Source: Toxorhynchites rutilus septentrionalis
Lineage: Eukaryota > Arthropoda > Insecta > Diptera > Culicidae
Direction: 5' to 3'
DNA length: 64,000 bases
Assembly: GCF_029784135.1 (NCBI RefSeq)
Contig: NC_073745.1
Location: 197,621,807-197,685,806 of the forward strand
The stretch's first letter is position 1. Each line of letters begins with the position of its first letter. Made by a program: the position numbers and the translations under genes. The notes below the pieces were generated by a model. That model did not search any database. It had not been told where the DNA came from and worked only from the letters and a program-made list of their open reading frames with translations. Shown piece by piece: positions 11,064-21,714 of this stretch.

Positions 11064-12035
11064 TATATCGACGCCCAAATGTTTTGCTATGCGCAAAACC
11101 CGTGTATAGGCCGGAAAAGTCGGAAAATTTTCGAAAAACTCTCAAGGTTGGGAAATTTGGAAGATTGAATTCCCGTATGTTCGAAAATTACATAACAATA
11201 AGCGTTGTTAATCCATTCGATGTTTGTGCTAACGAAATTGATCTTTGTTCGAAGGTGCTCCTATATCAATAAAAATGAAAGGCCAAATGTGCTGCCAAGC
11301 GCAAAACATCAAGAAGAAATGGTCCGGTGGTATTCGTATTTGCCCATAGATCAATGTTATGGTGAGAAATAGTTCCGATATTTTCGAGAAGCTGCGAGAG
11401 TAAGTTAAAAAAAAATTCTCAAATGTATCACAATAATATTGTTGTTAGTCCAATTGGATTTCGCGTTTGCAGAATTAGACTTCGTGTTCCGTTAGTAAGA
11501 AGCGAAAATGATTCATGATCCTCAGGTGGAAAATAAAAATAAATGTATTCTATGTAACGGAGAAACATGTTATTTGCAAATGAATCAAGAATCTTGAGCG
11601 AAAATTGTGACTGAAAATAAATGAATACTATAATGGCGAGTTTCGGTAGAAATAATAGGAAATTTTAAGTAAATGGAAATTGTGAAGAGCCAATTGGAAA
11701 TTGTAATATCAATCAATGGATAGTTCTGCGATTGAACCCACGAACGTTCGCTCGGTAAAAATAAGAGAAAGTTTTAAAGAATTCATATAAAAAAATATTT
11801 TGGGCGTGACGAAGATCGCTGGGTCAGCTAGATTAAAATATATATAATTTTAACAAAAAACGGGTAGAATTAAGGCTCACAACCAATATGGACCTACTTA
11901 TATACGAATAAATTGCCACAAATAGGGCTCGGCATACTCATAGTCAACTGAGGATAGTCAGTTGACTATATCCGTAGTCAGTCGAAAATGATTTTTGCTT
12001 CTTCGCGCAGTTTCTCCGCCAAAACGAATAAGCAG
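11064..12035. other. Intergenic repeat-derived DNA
   Basis: No gene. A segment near 11446-11505 (TTAGTCCAATTGGATTTCGCG, then ACTTCGTGTTCCGTTAGT) is related to stretches near 4984 and 13050, so part of this is an unidentified dispersed repeat. Confidence 0.4.
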
Positions 12036-12390
12036 TCTTTCCCCAGTAATTAACAGAAATTAAATTCCATACAAATTAGAAAATGTTCTATCCTATCTAT
12101 TAATCTATCCAGGACATGAAGAGCTGTGAGTAAGCTTCGGCTCAAAAGAACTGGTTCACCAAGGTGACCGGTTAGTGACTGGTTTCATCAAAGTGAACTG
12201 CTTTGCGTATCTCTACTCCATCCCATACAAATTGCATGAAACGTCGAAATCTACTTTTATCACGATTTTTTGGTCAAAAATCGACTCTCTGGATGGTTTT
12301 TTTGGAATACAAAAATACGTTTTTTTTTCAAAATCCCGATTTCATGATCTTTAGGTTTTCAAAAAACTCAAATTTGGACGTCTGCGACTA
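12036..12390 (+). repeat. Dispersed ~355-bp repeat, copy 1
   Basis: This stretch and 15080-15435 are nearly the same sequence in the same orientation. Shared words include CAGGACATGAAGAGCTGTGA-like, GTGACCGGTTAG and TTTGGACGTCTGCGACT. The repeat holds no long open frame and no terminal inverted repeats were found. Confidence 0.85.
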
Positions 12391-13334
12391 AACAGTCATT
12401 TGGGCGTTTAGTCGCTATCTCCCTCTACCAACTCGACTATATAATTTCATTCTTCCAAGCAAGTTGTCTTCATTGCATTTTGAAGTTACTTCCCCCAAAA
12501 CGCATTCGTTCGCCCATGTATCATTATGCATGCATCGATTTTTAAGTTCAACGTGGTTTGACATACACAGGTGAGCTAGATTTATTCGTATCGTACACGA
12601 AAATTACTCACTCGTATAAAATAGCGTGCAATGTGTGTGCGCTATTTTGCTCGCTATTTACTAATACTAACGCGAGGACCTTTATAGCATACTTGATAAA
12701 TGTCTAAGTTCGTTGGTTTGAGTTCACGATGGGTAGACAATAAACCGCCCATTGATGGGGTAACTGCTTTTTTGCATCAGAAATCAAGTTTTCGTTCCTC
12801 TTTATATGGACGTAAAATAAGATTGCGTATGCGGGTATAAAATTAGTGTCAGGGGGAAATGGATTGTGGATTGAAGTCAGTTGAATGTCAGATTTCGGGT
12901 CCTGGCCACAAATAGTTGTCCTCGAATCACTCGAGAACCGATTGTCCAATCTGAGCAGTCTTTGTACTGTTGTATTTCTCTCCGTCTAGGAAGTGTTTGT
13001 GCGGAGAGAATTCGAAGAAAATTTGCAAAAACCTGATAAAAAATTTTATAGTCCAATTGAAATTCGCGTTGACTACATTGAGCTTCGTGTTCCGTTGGTG
13101 TGAAGCAAAAATAGTAAAGGATTTTTTAATAAACACACTTTTGAAATGATGTTATAAATGCAATTTTTTTTTCTTTGTAGTAGTGACACTTTTTTTGCAA
13201 AATCATGAACGAAAATCATGTCAGGACTACGTATTTTATGTGTTCAAATAACATCAATTGATAATTTTTAATTAAATTTTAACAATTTAATACTGCCTCC
13301 GAGCTAACCCAATACACCCAAAATTATTTTAAAA
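12391..13334. other. Intergenic DNA
   Basis: No gene recognised. At 13050-13105 a third copy of the segment with AGCTTCGTGTTCCGTT is present. The remainder shows no structure beyond AT-rich tracts. Confidence 0.35.
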
Positions 13335-13763
13335 TTATACAAAATGTTTGTAAGAACCATAAGTGTTGTGTCCTGTCGCGTTCCGCGTGTTGTGTGTGTT
13401 TTGACATCCTGATTCATAACATAATATGAGCTTAAAAATCACAGAAAATGTGCTACCATCCCACACTGGTACAGCATTTGTAAGAGCGAAACAAGAGACA
13501 CATTGCAAATAAGTACGCATTGAACTTGGCCACATATACGGCCCCGACCGAGGAGGATACAGATGCGCGTTTATGCTCTCCTTTCTACTCTTAGAAAACA
13601 CTTTCCAAGTATACTTTTTCAGATCCAACTTCATTTTATACTGTGGTGTAATATTATGCAAATCTTCGCAACATTCTTCGTGACTATACGGATAGCGAAG
13701 TCGTGTAAAACAGCTTTGAATTCCAGCCTTGGATCGATCACTGTTCGGCATCGTTCGGACTTT
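13335..13763 (-). CDS. Hypothetical ORF, uncertain
   Basis: A minus-strand frame of 143 codons starting MPNSDRSKAG has no recognisable domain. Upstream on the same strand TATATA lies near 13827-13832, with a CGTCAG-containing stretch about 35-40 nt further on, so a promoter is possible. The frame can be extended upstream to 13826, but that ATG overlaps the TATA-like sequence. The opposite strand is also open over much of the same region, which weakens the case. It has Cys and Tyr content unlike simple repeats, but no paralogue in the window and no clear AATAAA. It may equally be non-coding. Confidence 0.2.
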   Translation of the reverse strand, partial: KVRTMPNSDRSKAGIQSCFTRLRYPYSHEECCEDLHNITPQYKMKLDLKKYTWKVFSKSRKESINAHLYPPRSGPYMWPSSMRTYLQCVSCFALTNAVPVWDGSTFSVIFKLILCYESGCQNTHNTRNATGHNTYGSYKHFV

Positions 13764-13826
13764 TTTTTTGTTTGGTACAGTTCTCAGCTGACGTTCAGTC
13801 TGCGAGAAAGAGAGGTCAGCTCTCAT

Positions 13827-15079
13827 ATATACAAACTTTTTTTCTTGAAAAAGGTGCTTTTATTTGTTCATTTCAGCACACGAAAAAGCATTTTTTCTGC
13901 CAAAGATGATAATTTTTCTGCCAACGCTTGTTCGGGTGTCGAGTTGATTGCTTCCACACCTCGGTAGATGTCGATACACTGTATCTTATTTATTGCGAAT
14001 GGTTTTTTTTTATTATAGAGGCTTTGGGCTATAAAGTTTATTCGCCTCTGGCCTTGAAAAAGTCCAATTAGAAGATCAATCAATGAATGATTCTGTGATC
14101 GATTCTATAATCATAAGCTTGGTAAGCCTCGCGTAATCATTTGGCTACGGAGACCCCTCATAGCGAAAAGAGTAGTTTGCCTGGTACTCTTTCTGATGTA
14201 GGACTACGTCTTTGATTTCTAACGAAAAAATAAGAGACTGCAAATGCGTATAACGCAAAGTCGTTATTGCGATATATGTTATAAATACTATATACCATTA
14301 ATGAGGAAATTCATTTAGCATTTTTTTTATCTTAACACAAACAGTGAAGATAGTAAAACAAGTGATCAATTTAGCGAATTAAGTAGGTATGTTTTTTAGA
14401 CTTTACTTATTGTTTGCGCTGTGGGGCAACTTGTTTGCATACAATTCGAGCGTTAGTCTTCATGGTAGAAACAGGAAAATCGTTAACGAACAGTATGAAA
14501 GAACTAGTTCGCCAAAAAGATGAACGAACTGTCGTTCTTGAAAAAAGGATAATTTGCCATGGGAACTGATTCCGAATGAACTGATTACGAGCGAACTGTT
14601 TGGGAACGAATGATGTGCAGCTAAACATGTGGGTAGCAGATTGCTTTGGACGGAACAAATGAATAAATTCATGTAACACATGACTTATTTTTAATAATGT
14701 ATGCTTAAATGTGAATTCAAAATTAGGATTGGTTCATCACTACAATTAGATTTGATTCTCGAGAAAGCTTTAAATTTTAAATTTAATTTTTTTTTCTTTC
14801 TGTTTATCAGAAAAAAAAACCCGGGGGAAACTAAGATAATTCATGAATGGGATAAACAAATAGTTTTCTAGTGGGAAAGCAAATTTAAAAAAATGGTTTT
14901 TAGTTGCTTCCAATCCATTGTTAGTATGTGTTATCGTGATAACCATTACCGGAATTTGTTAAAAGAATTTTGTAAAATGTCAAATTTTGAAAAATTTCGT
15001 TATGGGATTTTTTTCGCTTTCGGGTGAGAAACATATTTTTAGATACGATTTGCGATTTCAAAAGAAGATGCACCTTTTC
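13827..15079. other. Intergenic DNA
   Basis: No supported gene. A hairpin-like motif TATAGAGGCTTT ... TTCGCCTCT occupies 14014-14048, and TGATGTAGGACTACGTC lies at 14194-14210; both are members of motif families seen elsewhere in the window. The stretch 14460-14640 has several GAACGAACTG-like words, probably an old repeat. Confidence 0.4.
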
Positions 15080-15435
15080 TTTCCCCAGTATTTAACAGAG
15101 ATTAAATTCCATACAAATTAGAAAATGTCATATTTTATCTAATAATCTATCTAGGACATGAAGAGCTGTGAATTAGCTTCGGCTCAAAAGAGCTGGTTCA
15201 CTTAGGTGACCGGTTAGCGACTGGTTTCATCAAAGTGAACTGCTTTGCGTGTCTCTACTCCATGCCATACAAATTACATGAAACGTCGAAATCTACTTTC
15301 ATCTCGATTTTTTGGTCAAAAGTCGGCTCTCTGGATGGTTTTTTTTTGGAATACAAAAATACGTGTTTTTTTTCAAAATCCCGATTTCATGCTCTTTCGG
15401 TTTTCAAAAAAACTCAAATTTGGACGTCTGCGACT
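15080..15435 (+). repeat. Dispersed ~355-bp repeat, copy 2
   Basis: Same sequence family and orientation as 12036-12390. This copy ends about 38 bp before the second ITmD37E element. Confidence 0.85.
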
Positions 15436-15473
15436 CTAGGAAATGAAGTCCGATTGAGCTAACATTTCGCATA

Positions 15474-16768
15474 AAGGGTGTGTCACATCAAATTGCATCA
15501 CGGAAAAAACGCTGTAGAAATTCGCCCAGTAGACCGATCCTTTTGAAAATTTTAGACAGTAAAATAAAAACTATTAAACCACTTTTGGCATTTTCTTTTT
15601 ATTCATACTTCGAGCGCAAGCCCGTATGCTCGCACCTTCCTCTTTACCCCGTCCATAAGGTTCTGTACAACGTCAGGTTTTAGTTTTTTTTAACAGAAAT
15701 CCATTTTCTCTTGAAGTTCGCCTCCGATTGATAACTTTGGGTTCTTCCGGAGGGCCTGCTTCATAATCGCCCAATATTTCTCTATTGGGCGAAGCTCCGG
15801 CGCGTTGGGCGGGCTCATTTCCTTTGGCACGAAGGTGACCCCTTGGCTTCGTACCACTCCAACACGTCCTTTGAATAGTGGCACGAAGCGAGATCCGGCC
15901 AGACGATGGTCGGGCCCTCGTGCTGCTTCAATAATGGTAGTAAGCGCTTCTGTAGGCTCTCCTTAAGGTAAACCTGCCCGTTTACCGTGTCGGTCATCAC
16001 GAAGAGGGCGCTCCGCTTTCCGCAAGAGCAGATCGCATGCCACACCATGTACTTTTTGGCAAACTTGGATAGTTTCTGCAAATCTCCTCCGGAACGCTGA
16101 ATTTGTCCTCTGCGGAGAAGAACAACAGGCCCGGCAGCTGACGAAAGTCCGCTTTGACGTAGGTTTCGTCGTCCATTACCAGGCAATGCGGCTTCGTCAG
16201 CATTTCGGTGTACAGCTTCCGGGCTCGCGTCTTCCTCACCATGTTTTGCCTTTCGTCGCGGTTAGGAGCCTTCTGAACCTTGTATGTACGCAGGCCCTCC
16301 CGCTGCTTGGTCCGCTGGACGAATGAACTTGACAAATTCAGATTATTGGCGACATCCCGGACCGAACTTCTCGGATCACGTCTAAACTGCTTAACTACGC
16401 GCTTGTGATATTTTTCACTGACGGAGCATCCATTTTTGCCGTTCTTCACCTTCCGGTCGATGGTTAGGTTCTCGAAGTATCGTTTTAGTACTCTGCTGAC
16501 CGTGGATTGGACGATTCCCAGCATCTTACCGATGTCCCGATGTGACAACTCCGGATTCTCGAAATGAGTGCACAGGATTAATTCACGACGCTCTTTTTCG
16601 TTCGACGACATTTTTCCAATTGGTATGTAGGAAAAATTGACAGTGAAGCATGGCCAACGTGATCTATACACTCTTATCTGATTATAAGCGAAAGCTGAAG
16701 ATATAATTCCTAAAAATTAAATTTCTACAGCGTTTTTTCCGTGATGCAATTTGATGTGACACACCCTT
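15474..16768 (-). mobile_element. ITmD37E-type transposon, copy 2 (defective)
   Basis: 1295 bp with the same terminal repeats as copy 1 (AAGGGTGTGTCACATC) and TA on both sides (15472-15473, 16769-16770). The transposase is broken by small deletions, so this copy could move only with enzyme supplied by another copy. Confidence 0.95.
15690..16611 (-). pseudogene. ITmD37E-type transposase, frameshifted
   Basis: Starts MSSNEKERRE at 16611 and keeps both helix-turn-helix units and the first catalytic region (VMDDETYV). A net 4-nt deletion follows the codons for EEI near 16079 and throws the frame. The same deletion is present in copy 3, so it is inherited. The reading resumes in another frame (KLSKFAKKYMVWHAI to WPDLASCHYS). 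It is broken again near 15842 (1 nt lost) and near 15730 (about 2 nt lost). The Glu motif RPIEKYWAIMKQ is still readable. A missense leader of 20 codons in frame upstream of the start is open but not present in copy 1. Confidence 0.93.
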
Positions 16769-17286
16769 TAGGATACTTTATCGCTCATTTATCAGTTTTT
16801 GTTTTCAAAGCTTTTTTGGACTAAGTCATTTTTTTGCAACCAAACCGTCTATGAATATGAATATTCCATGGAAGAATAAATATTAGGTTGGGGAAAGCTC
16901 ATACACACTCATATCATGCATATCATCCTAATTTCAAGTTGAGGCTCGTAGGTGATATTTCACACTAAAAAAAGTTATTTTGCTGTTGTGAGTTACAGGG
17001 TATTTACAATGGAGGTCAACAAAGAGAATTTCGGTACATTTACACTTTTTCTTTGATAAAGGCGAAAGTGCAAGCCAGATCACTGAAATTGTGAATAGTG
17101 TTTATGGTGTCGGTACTGTAACAGTGAAATACGTGAAATAATTTTTTTTGTTTTTTTTTATGGCAGACTTCTTAACTAGGCGAACCTAGCCAGAATTTTC
17201 ACCTGCCCCCAGGCTTCTGAATGCCAAAGGGGGCTAGGCTCTGCGGAATGCACGTATCTGCATGCTCGTCCTGTTTTAGTCCTGAC

Positions 17287-17441
17287 CAAGCAAACCATTT
17301 GTCATGACAATTGTCATGCGTAAATGCGAAAACAGAATAGAAACATACGGTATGAGGCATGATGTGGACGCCAACCTCACTCAGTTTCTATTCTGTTTTC
17401 GCATTTTCGCATGACAATTGTCATGACAAATGGTTTGCTTG
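17287..17441. mobile_element. hAT-type MITE, 155 bp
   Basis: Inverted arms of 58 bp (one mismatch) begin CAAGCAAACCATTTGTCATG. The exact 8-bp duplication GTCCTGAC flanks it (17279-17286 and 17442-17449), the size made by hAT transposases. It sits in the C-terminal end of the LINE open frame and is therefore the youngest layer of this nest. No coding capacity. Confidence 0.93.
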
Positions 17442-17990
17442 GTCCTGACCGAGGAATTGTCGGACAATCGCGCAGGTGCTAAGGATGACCGACTTTTGGA
17501 TGCCGGCAAATTCCTTCTCAATGTTCAACACCTTTAGCGCTTCCAGAAGTGTCTTCGGGATAATGCCAGTTCCAGAGAGAACGACTGGAACAATTCTTGG
17601 GACCTCCCTCAGCCCCACAGTTCTTTGAGCTCCACGGCCAATGGTCGGTACTTGCAAATTTTGCGACTGTGGGTCTCCTCCAGATTTTGGTTCATTGGAC
17701 AGCGACATCGATGATGGTGACTTTGCGGTCGCTCTTGTCGTAAACCATTATATCTGGGCGGTTGTGGTGGATCGAGAGGTCGGTCAGAACAGTGCGATCC
17801 CAGTACAGCTTGAAACGGTCATTTTCCAGGACAGGTGCAGGCAAGTACCGGTAGTTTGGTACGTTGTCTTGCAGTAGAGCACATTGGAGCGCCAGTTGTC
17901 GATGAACAATACGGGCCACGTTGTTGTGGCACTCGGTGTAGGCTGCGTTGGCCAAAACGGGACAGCCTCCCATAATGTGCTCTATGCTTT
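17442..17990 (-). pseudogene. Restriction-like endonuclease domain of the R4/Dong-like LINE
   Basis: After a CRMCHQ zinc-knuckle-like stretch near 17990-18020, the minus strand reads NDRFKLYWDRTVLTDLSIHH, RPDIMVYD and VTIIDVAVQ. This is the PD-(D/E)xK-like core that nicks the target DNA in this LINE group. A shifted frame then gives VVLSGTGIIPKTLLEALKVL and STCAIVRQFL, the conserved C-terminus. The final residues of the open frame (after 17449) come from the inserted MITE. Stops and frame changes make it non-functional. Confidence 0.75.
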
Positions 17991-18022
17991 AACCTGGTTG
18001 ATGGCACATCCGGCAACTGTCA

Positions 18023-18540
18023 TCAACGTCTTGATGCCTCTAGGTCCTCTAGGTCAGTTTTGCTCCATTTGACTACACCAAAACTGAAGGTCAGCAGGGG
18101 AACCGCGAATGTGTTGATCGCGCGTACCTTGTTCCCCGCGTTGAGGAAAGTCCTCAGGACACACTTCACTCGACTCCAGAACTTGTCTCGCAGCTCCGTC
18201 TTGATATCGGAGTGGCGAATCCCGGTGAGCTGTCGGAATCCAAGGTATTTGTAGGATTCGCATCGAACCATGTCTTGTATAAACTCGCCGTCATAGACCT
18301 CGTAGCTTCCGGATTCGGTAAGTTGTCCTTTCAGCAGGTGGACACAGCGGCACTTGTCGAGGCGGTACTCCATGCAGATGTCCCTGCTTATTTTTTCGAC
18401 AACCCGGATAGCTACACCTAGACGCTGACGTGAATCAGCGTAGACCTTGAGATCGTCCATGTAGAAGGTATGGGTCACTTCTTCGTGGGCGCCGTCCCCA
18501 TACCTTATCTTATAGCCATGACCGTTCGATTTTTTTCAAT
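18023..18540 (-). pseudogene. Reverse transcriptase C-terminal part (R4/Dong-like)
   Basis: The open frame shows YMDDLKVYADS (the catalytic YxDD box), DKCRCVHLLKG, CESYKYLGFRQ and INTFAVPLLTFSFGVVKWSK, the typical order of RT motifs C to E and thumb in restriction-like-endonuclease LINEs. It is open from the truncated 5' end to a stop near 18023. Everything upstream of the YxDD box is missing, so no active enzyme can be made. Confidence 0.8.
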
Positions 18541-19020
18541 TTTCTCAATTTTTTTAATTTTTTTTGTTTTAGTGAAATACACTTAATTCAGATCTCAACT
18601 GTCAACAAGCTAGTTATTGACTAGAAACGTCCAGAATCGGCCACTAGAAGATGTGTTGTGTTCCATCAGGACAACGCATGTCTATAGTGATCCGCCAGAA
18701 ATTCCGGGATTGGAATGTTTTAATGGATCCACCATATAGTCCGGACCTGGCACCAAACGATTACCACCTTTTTTCCGCATTGAAAAACTTCCTGAGTGAT
18801 GGAAAATTGGGATCAATAGAAGACTGTAAAAATCGATTGCTAGAGTTTTTCACCAATAAGGACCAATACTTTTACGAGAGAGGCATTCTGAAGCTACCTT
18901 TAGAATGGCAACAAATTTTACAACAAAACGGTGTATATTTGACCCAAATTTATTTATTGTCGTCAATCAATATTGTAGAATTTAACTATATCTTATTCTA
19001 TTTAGATACTCTTTAAGCAT

Positions 19021-20134
19021 TTACCTTAACATGGCTACATCAATTATTCCGCTGTGTTCGTTACAGAGGCTCATCATACGGTTAATAGGACTATATTTGG
19101 TATAATTCGTTCTTCGGTAATCTATGTAAAAAATGTTAGGGTTTCTCAGGTGTCTAATCGGTGCGTAAAAATTTAGGTTTCCTAATATTTCTTCTGAGTC
19201 CACTCGTTGTGATATGATATCGATAATAAATAGAATCATTGCAGAGTTCCGACGTTCTTTCAGGCTTTTAATATTGATTAGCATACAGCGTGCTTCATAT
19301 AGAGGGAGATGATATGAAGACCAGCCTAGTTTACGAAGTGCAAATAATAAACATTGTTTTTGTACAGATTCAATTTTGTCTTCGTGTTAAGTTATATAGG
19401 GGTTATATTGTATATTGTTAAGTTATATTGTATGGTCATACAATACTACAGTATTCGAGAATTGATCTGACATATTTAATATACAATGTCTTTATTGTGT
19501 ACGGATCGTGGAAATGGTAACAAAACGTTTGATGAAGCTCAACATATTATTTGCTCTATGGATGATTGTATTATAATGATCAACGAAGGTTAATTTCGAA
19601 TCTAAGACCACGCCAAAGTCTCTTACTCGTTGACATCTATTGATGGGTTGATTTTCCAGCTTAACACAGTGTTCTTTTTCTTGTAAAAGTCATCAAAGTG
19701 CATTTCCTAACATTGAGCTGTAATAATCTCTTAGTGCACCATGTATAAAATATGTCAACTTCATTTTTGAATGTTTGATAGTCTTCTTCATTCTTTATTT
19801 CCATATACAGCTTCATATCATCTGCGTAGATAAGTACCTTAACACTGTTAAGAAAAACGCAAACGTCTTTAACAAATAAAATGAACAAAAGCGGCCCATA
19901 ATTAGAGCCTTGACGAACTCCGGATGATACAAATATTAGTTTTGGAATTTTCCCATTAAATCTCACCATTTGCGTGCGGTTAGTCAAATATGATTCTAGC
20001 CATTTCAATAGCTTGACTTCTATCCCTATTTTTTGAAGTTTAAGAAGGAGTAAGAGTATATCAACACGATCGAAAGCCTTCCTAAAGTCAGTATATAGAG
20101 TTTCAACTTGATTACCATTATCCTTTGCATTCAA
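19021..20134 (-). pseudogene. LINE reverse transcriptase remnant
   Basis: Residues in 20134-19661 show the RT palm: ETLYTDFRKAFDRVD (motif A), SSGVRQGSNYGPLLFILF (motif B) and VLIYADDMKLY (YADD box), then LNVRKCTLMTF. The C-terminal thumb region continues in shifted frames to 19284-19021, where LKERRNSAMILFIIDIIS and YAPIRHLRNPN resemble the usual LINE C-terminus. Several frame changes separate the pieces. Further RT sequence upstream (20135-20700) is recognisable only in scraps. Confidence 0.85.
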
Positions 20135-20881
20135 AGAGAATGTGACAAATTACAGCAAATTTGTTGTCGTTGATCGTCCTTTGAGAAAACCGTGTTGCTT
20201 ATTCATAATTCGTGTATTTAGTTGTTGAAAAAGTTTTTGGTTTATTATGGCTTCAAAGAGTTTTGGAATGCAAGAAATAATTGCTACTCCACGATAATTT
20301 CTTCCATCGCATCTATTACCGGATTTGAATATTGGTACAAGAAAAGAGTTTTACCATATTTTTAAGAGCCTTTCTGATTCCAATGTCTTATTGAAAAGCC
20401 ATAAAAGTGGATGAGTTAATTCAGAAGCCAAATTTTTAATAGAAACCGGTGGAATTTCATCCGGACCTGGTTCTTTCGAGACATCAAGCTTATTTAATGT
20501 GTCAAAAATTTCAGTGTAAGTAAGTAAGTTCTTACATGGAAATTCTGGAAGAAATGCAAAGAAGTTCGGGTTAGACCTTATGTCCGACTCTGTTTTTAAG
20601 TTGTGATCTTCAAAAGCGCTTTTAACAGTTGAGTTGAGCTGTTCGCAAATGTTCAGATATTTTTCGAGATTAGCGCCAGATTTGTATTTCTTATAAATTT
20701 TATGTGCCTTCTGTTTTTTAATTTTTTAGATTCTTTATGTTTTGATTAAACCGAATCGGATATTTTGTATATTTCTCCGTTTTCGTTTTGTTGGTATCTC
20801 CTCATCTATAGTTTCATTGATCATCGAGTAAAAAGTCGTCACTGCTACTTCAATGTTTTCCACACTTCTAAATAAATCCTG

Positions 20882-21265
20882 TCAATTGATATAGTTAAGC
20901 TTACACCTAATTGATTGGTAATTTGCTTTAGTGTAATCAGAGACTTCCTCGAATTCATAATCAAATGGTTTTTTGGTGTTATCTATAAATATAGAATATT
21001 CGATAGCTGTGTGGAAAGCTTCATTTTTCCAAAGCGGAGTTAATGATTCAGTCACACAAAAATCTTCGGTCATATTTGTCAACAAGAAATCCAAGAAGCA
21101 TTTCTGTCGATTATGAACATTATTTATTTGATTCAACCCAAGACCGGTTATTTTATCAAAAATAAATTGCATAGTCTTATTATCATCAACAACTGGAAGC
21201 AAGATAAATTCATTGTCAAAATTAGGACAATCTGAAGTATATTCAAAAATGTTTTGAAAAAAACA
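20882..21265 (-). pseudogene. LINE endonuclease remnant (C-terminal part)
   Basis: The minus-strand frame reads LGLNQINNVHNRQKCFLDFL and FCVTESLTPLWKNEAFHTAI. This matches the region after the catalytic Asp of apurinic-type LINE endonucleases (...QIN...R..LDL... and the final H). The N-terminal half including the ETWL and GD motifs is missing because of 5' truncation. Confidence 0.65.
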
Positions 21266-21303
21266 ACCCAAAAATAATGGATTACTTTTTCCCCAACCTA
21301 ATA

Positions 21304-21636
21304 TATATTTGATGAAAACTAAATAGATAACTCACATCCAATGAAATGGTGAAATACGAACTTAATGTATAACTTATTGTGGCCATACACGATATCAATT
21401 AGGCAAATACCAAGTACAACAACCGAATATGGTAAACGTGCCAAGTTGTGTTTGGATTGTGCGTCTGCTATCAATTACAGTCCAGAAGCTGAAATAATTT
21501 TCACCACCGCCTTACAGTGCGACGAATTCGACCGGACATAAAACGCAGCCAGCCTATGATAAAACAAATGCCGGAAAACTCACGCTCGGAAGTGAGGGAA
21601 CACTGTTAGTCCTCCCCTTCCGGAAGTAAACCTTGC
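21304..21636. other. Upstream region of the 21715-22149 gene
   Basis: A non-repetitive stretch of about 330 bp between the mariner end and the TATA box. Any compact regulatory sequence for the gene should lie here, but no specific site can be named. Confidence 0.35.
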
Positions 21637-21643
21637 TATAAAA
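21637..21643 (+). promoter_or_regulatory. TATA box of the 21715-22149 gene
   Basis: TATAAAA stands 78 bp before the ATG, so transcription should start near 21667. An out-of-frame upstream ATG at 21689 precedes the real start. Confidence 0.7.
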
Positions 21644-21714
21644 AGTGTACAGATCATTTGGTGAAGCATAAGTTCACCCACTTCTTCTATGCGAAGTAGA
21701 AGCCATCGCCAAAA

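Larger units (their letters stand above)
17133..18570 (-). mobile_element. R4/Dong-like LINE with restriction-like endonuclease, 5'-truncated
   Basis: Flanked by the 10-bp target duplication AGTGAAATAC (17123-17132 and 18571-18580) inside the mariner. The minus strand encodes the end of a reverse transcriptase, a CCHC-like knuckle and a C-terminal restriction-like endonuclease, the order of the R2/R4/Dong group. The A-rich 3' end is at the low-coordinate side. The 5' end is cut just upstream of the YMDD motif. A hAT-type MITE is inserted in it at 17287-17441. Confidence 0.8.
17009..19016 (+). pseudogene. mariner transposase remnants (split by LINE)
   Basis: The 5' part begins at ATG 17009 and shows, after one frameshift, FFFDKGESASQITEIVNSVY, the mariner N-terminal DNA-binding region. 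It stops at the LINE insertion near 17132. The 3' part at 18580-19016 has HQDNA (second Asp region) and, in another frame, YSPDLAPNDYHLF with the third Asp, then LKNFLSDGKLGS. The central catalytic region including TGDE is missing, apparently deleted before the LINE arrived because the two sides of the target duplication are not contiguous in the protein. Clearly dead. Confidence 0.85.
18959..21265 (-). mobile_element. Jockey/CR1-like LINE, 5'-truncated and decayed
   Basis: Minus-strand non-LTR element inserted in the mariner. Candidate target duplication ACCCAAA occurs at 18952-18958 and 21266-21272. The 3' tail on the minus strand is AATAAATAAA-like. It carries the end of an endonuclease and a reverse transcriptase, both broken by frameshifts. 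The clade is not certain from motifs alone. Confidence 0.82.
16883..21301 (+). mobile_element. mariner element interrupted by two LINEs
   Basis: The outer ends are TTAGGTTGGGGAAAGCTC (left) and ...CCCCAACCTAA (right), flanked by TA (16881-16882, 21302-21303), which marks a mariner. Transposase pieces lie on the plus strand on both sides of a foreign insert. Two non-LTR elements (17133-18570 and 18959-21265) were inserted later; their own target duplications prove the order. The mariner also lacks the middle of its gene. The right end is about 340 bp upstream of the TATA box of the 21715-22149 gene. Confidence 0.88.

Noticed and set aside
13563..13967. Plus-strand ORF of 134 codons
   Set aside because: No domain or promoter; overlaps another open frame on the opposite strand, so coding status cannot be decided.
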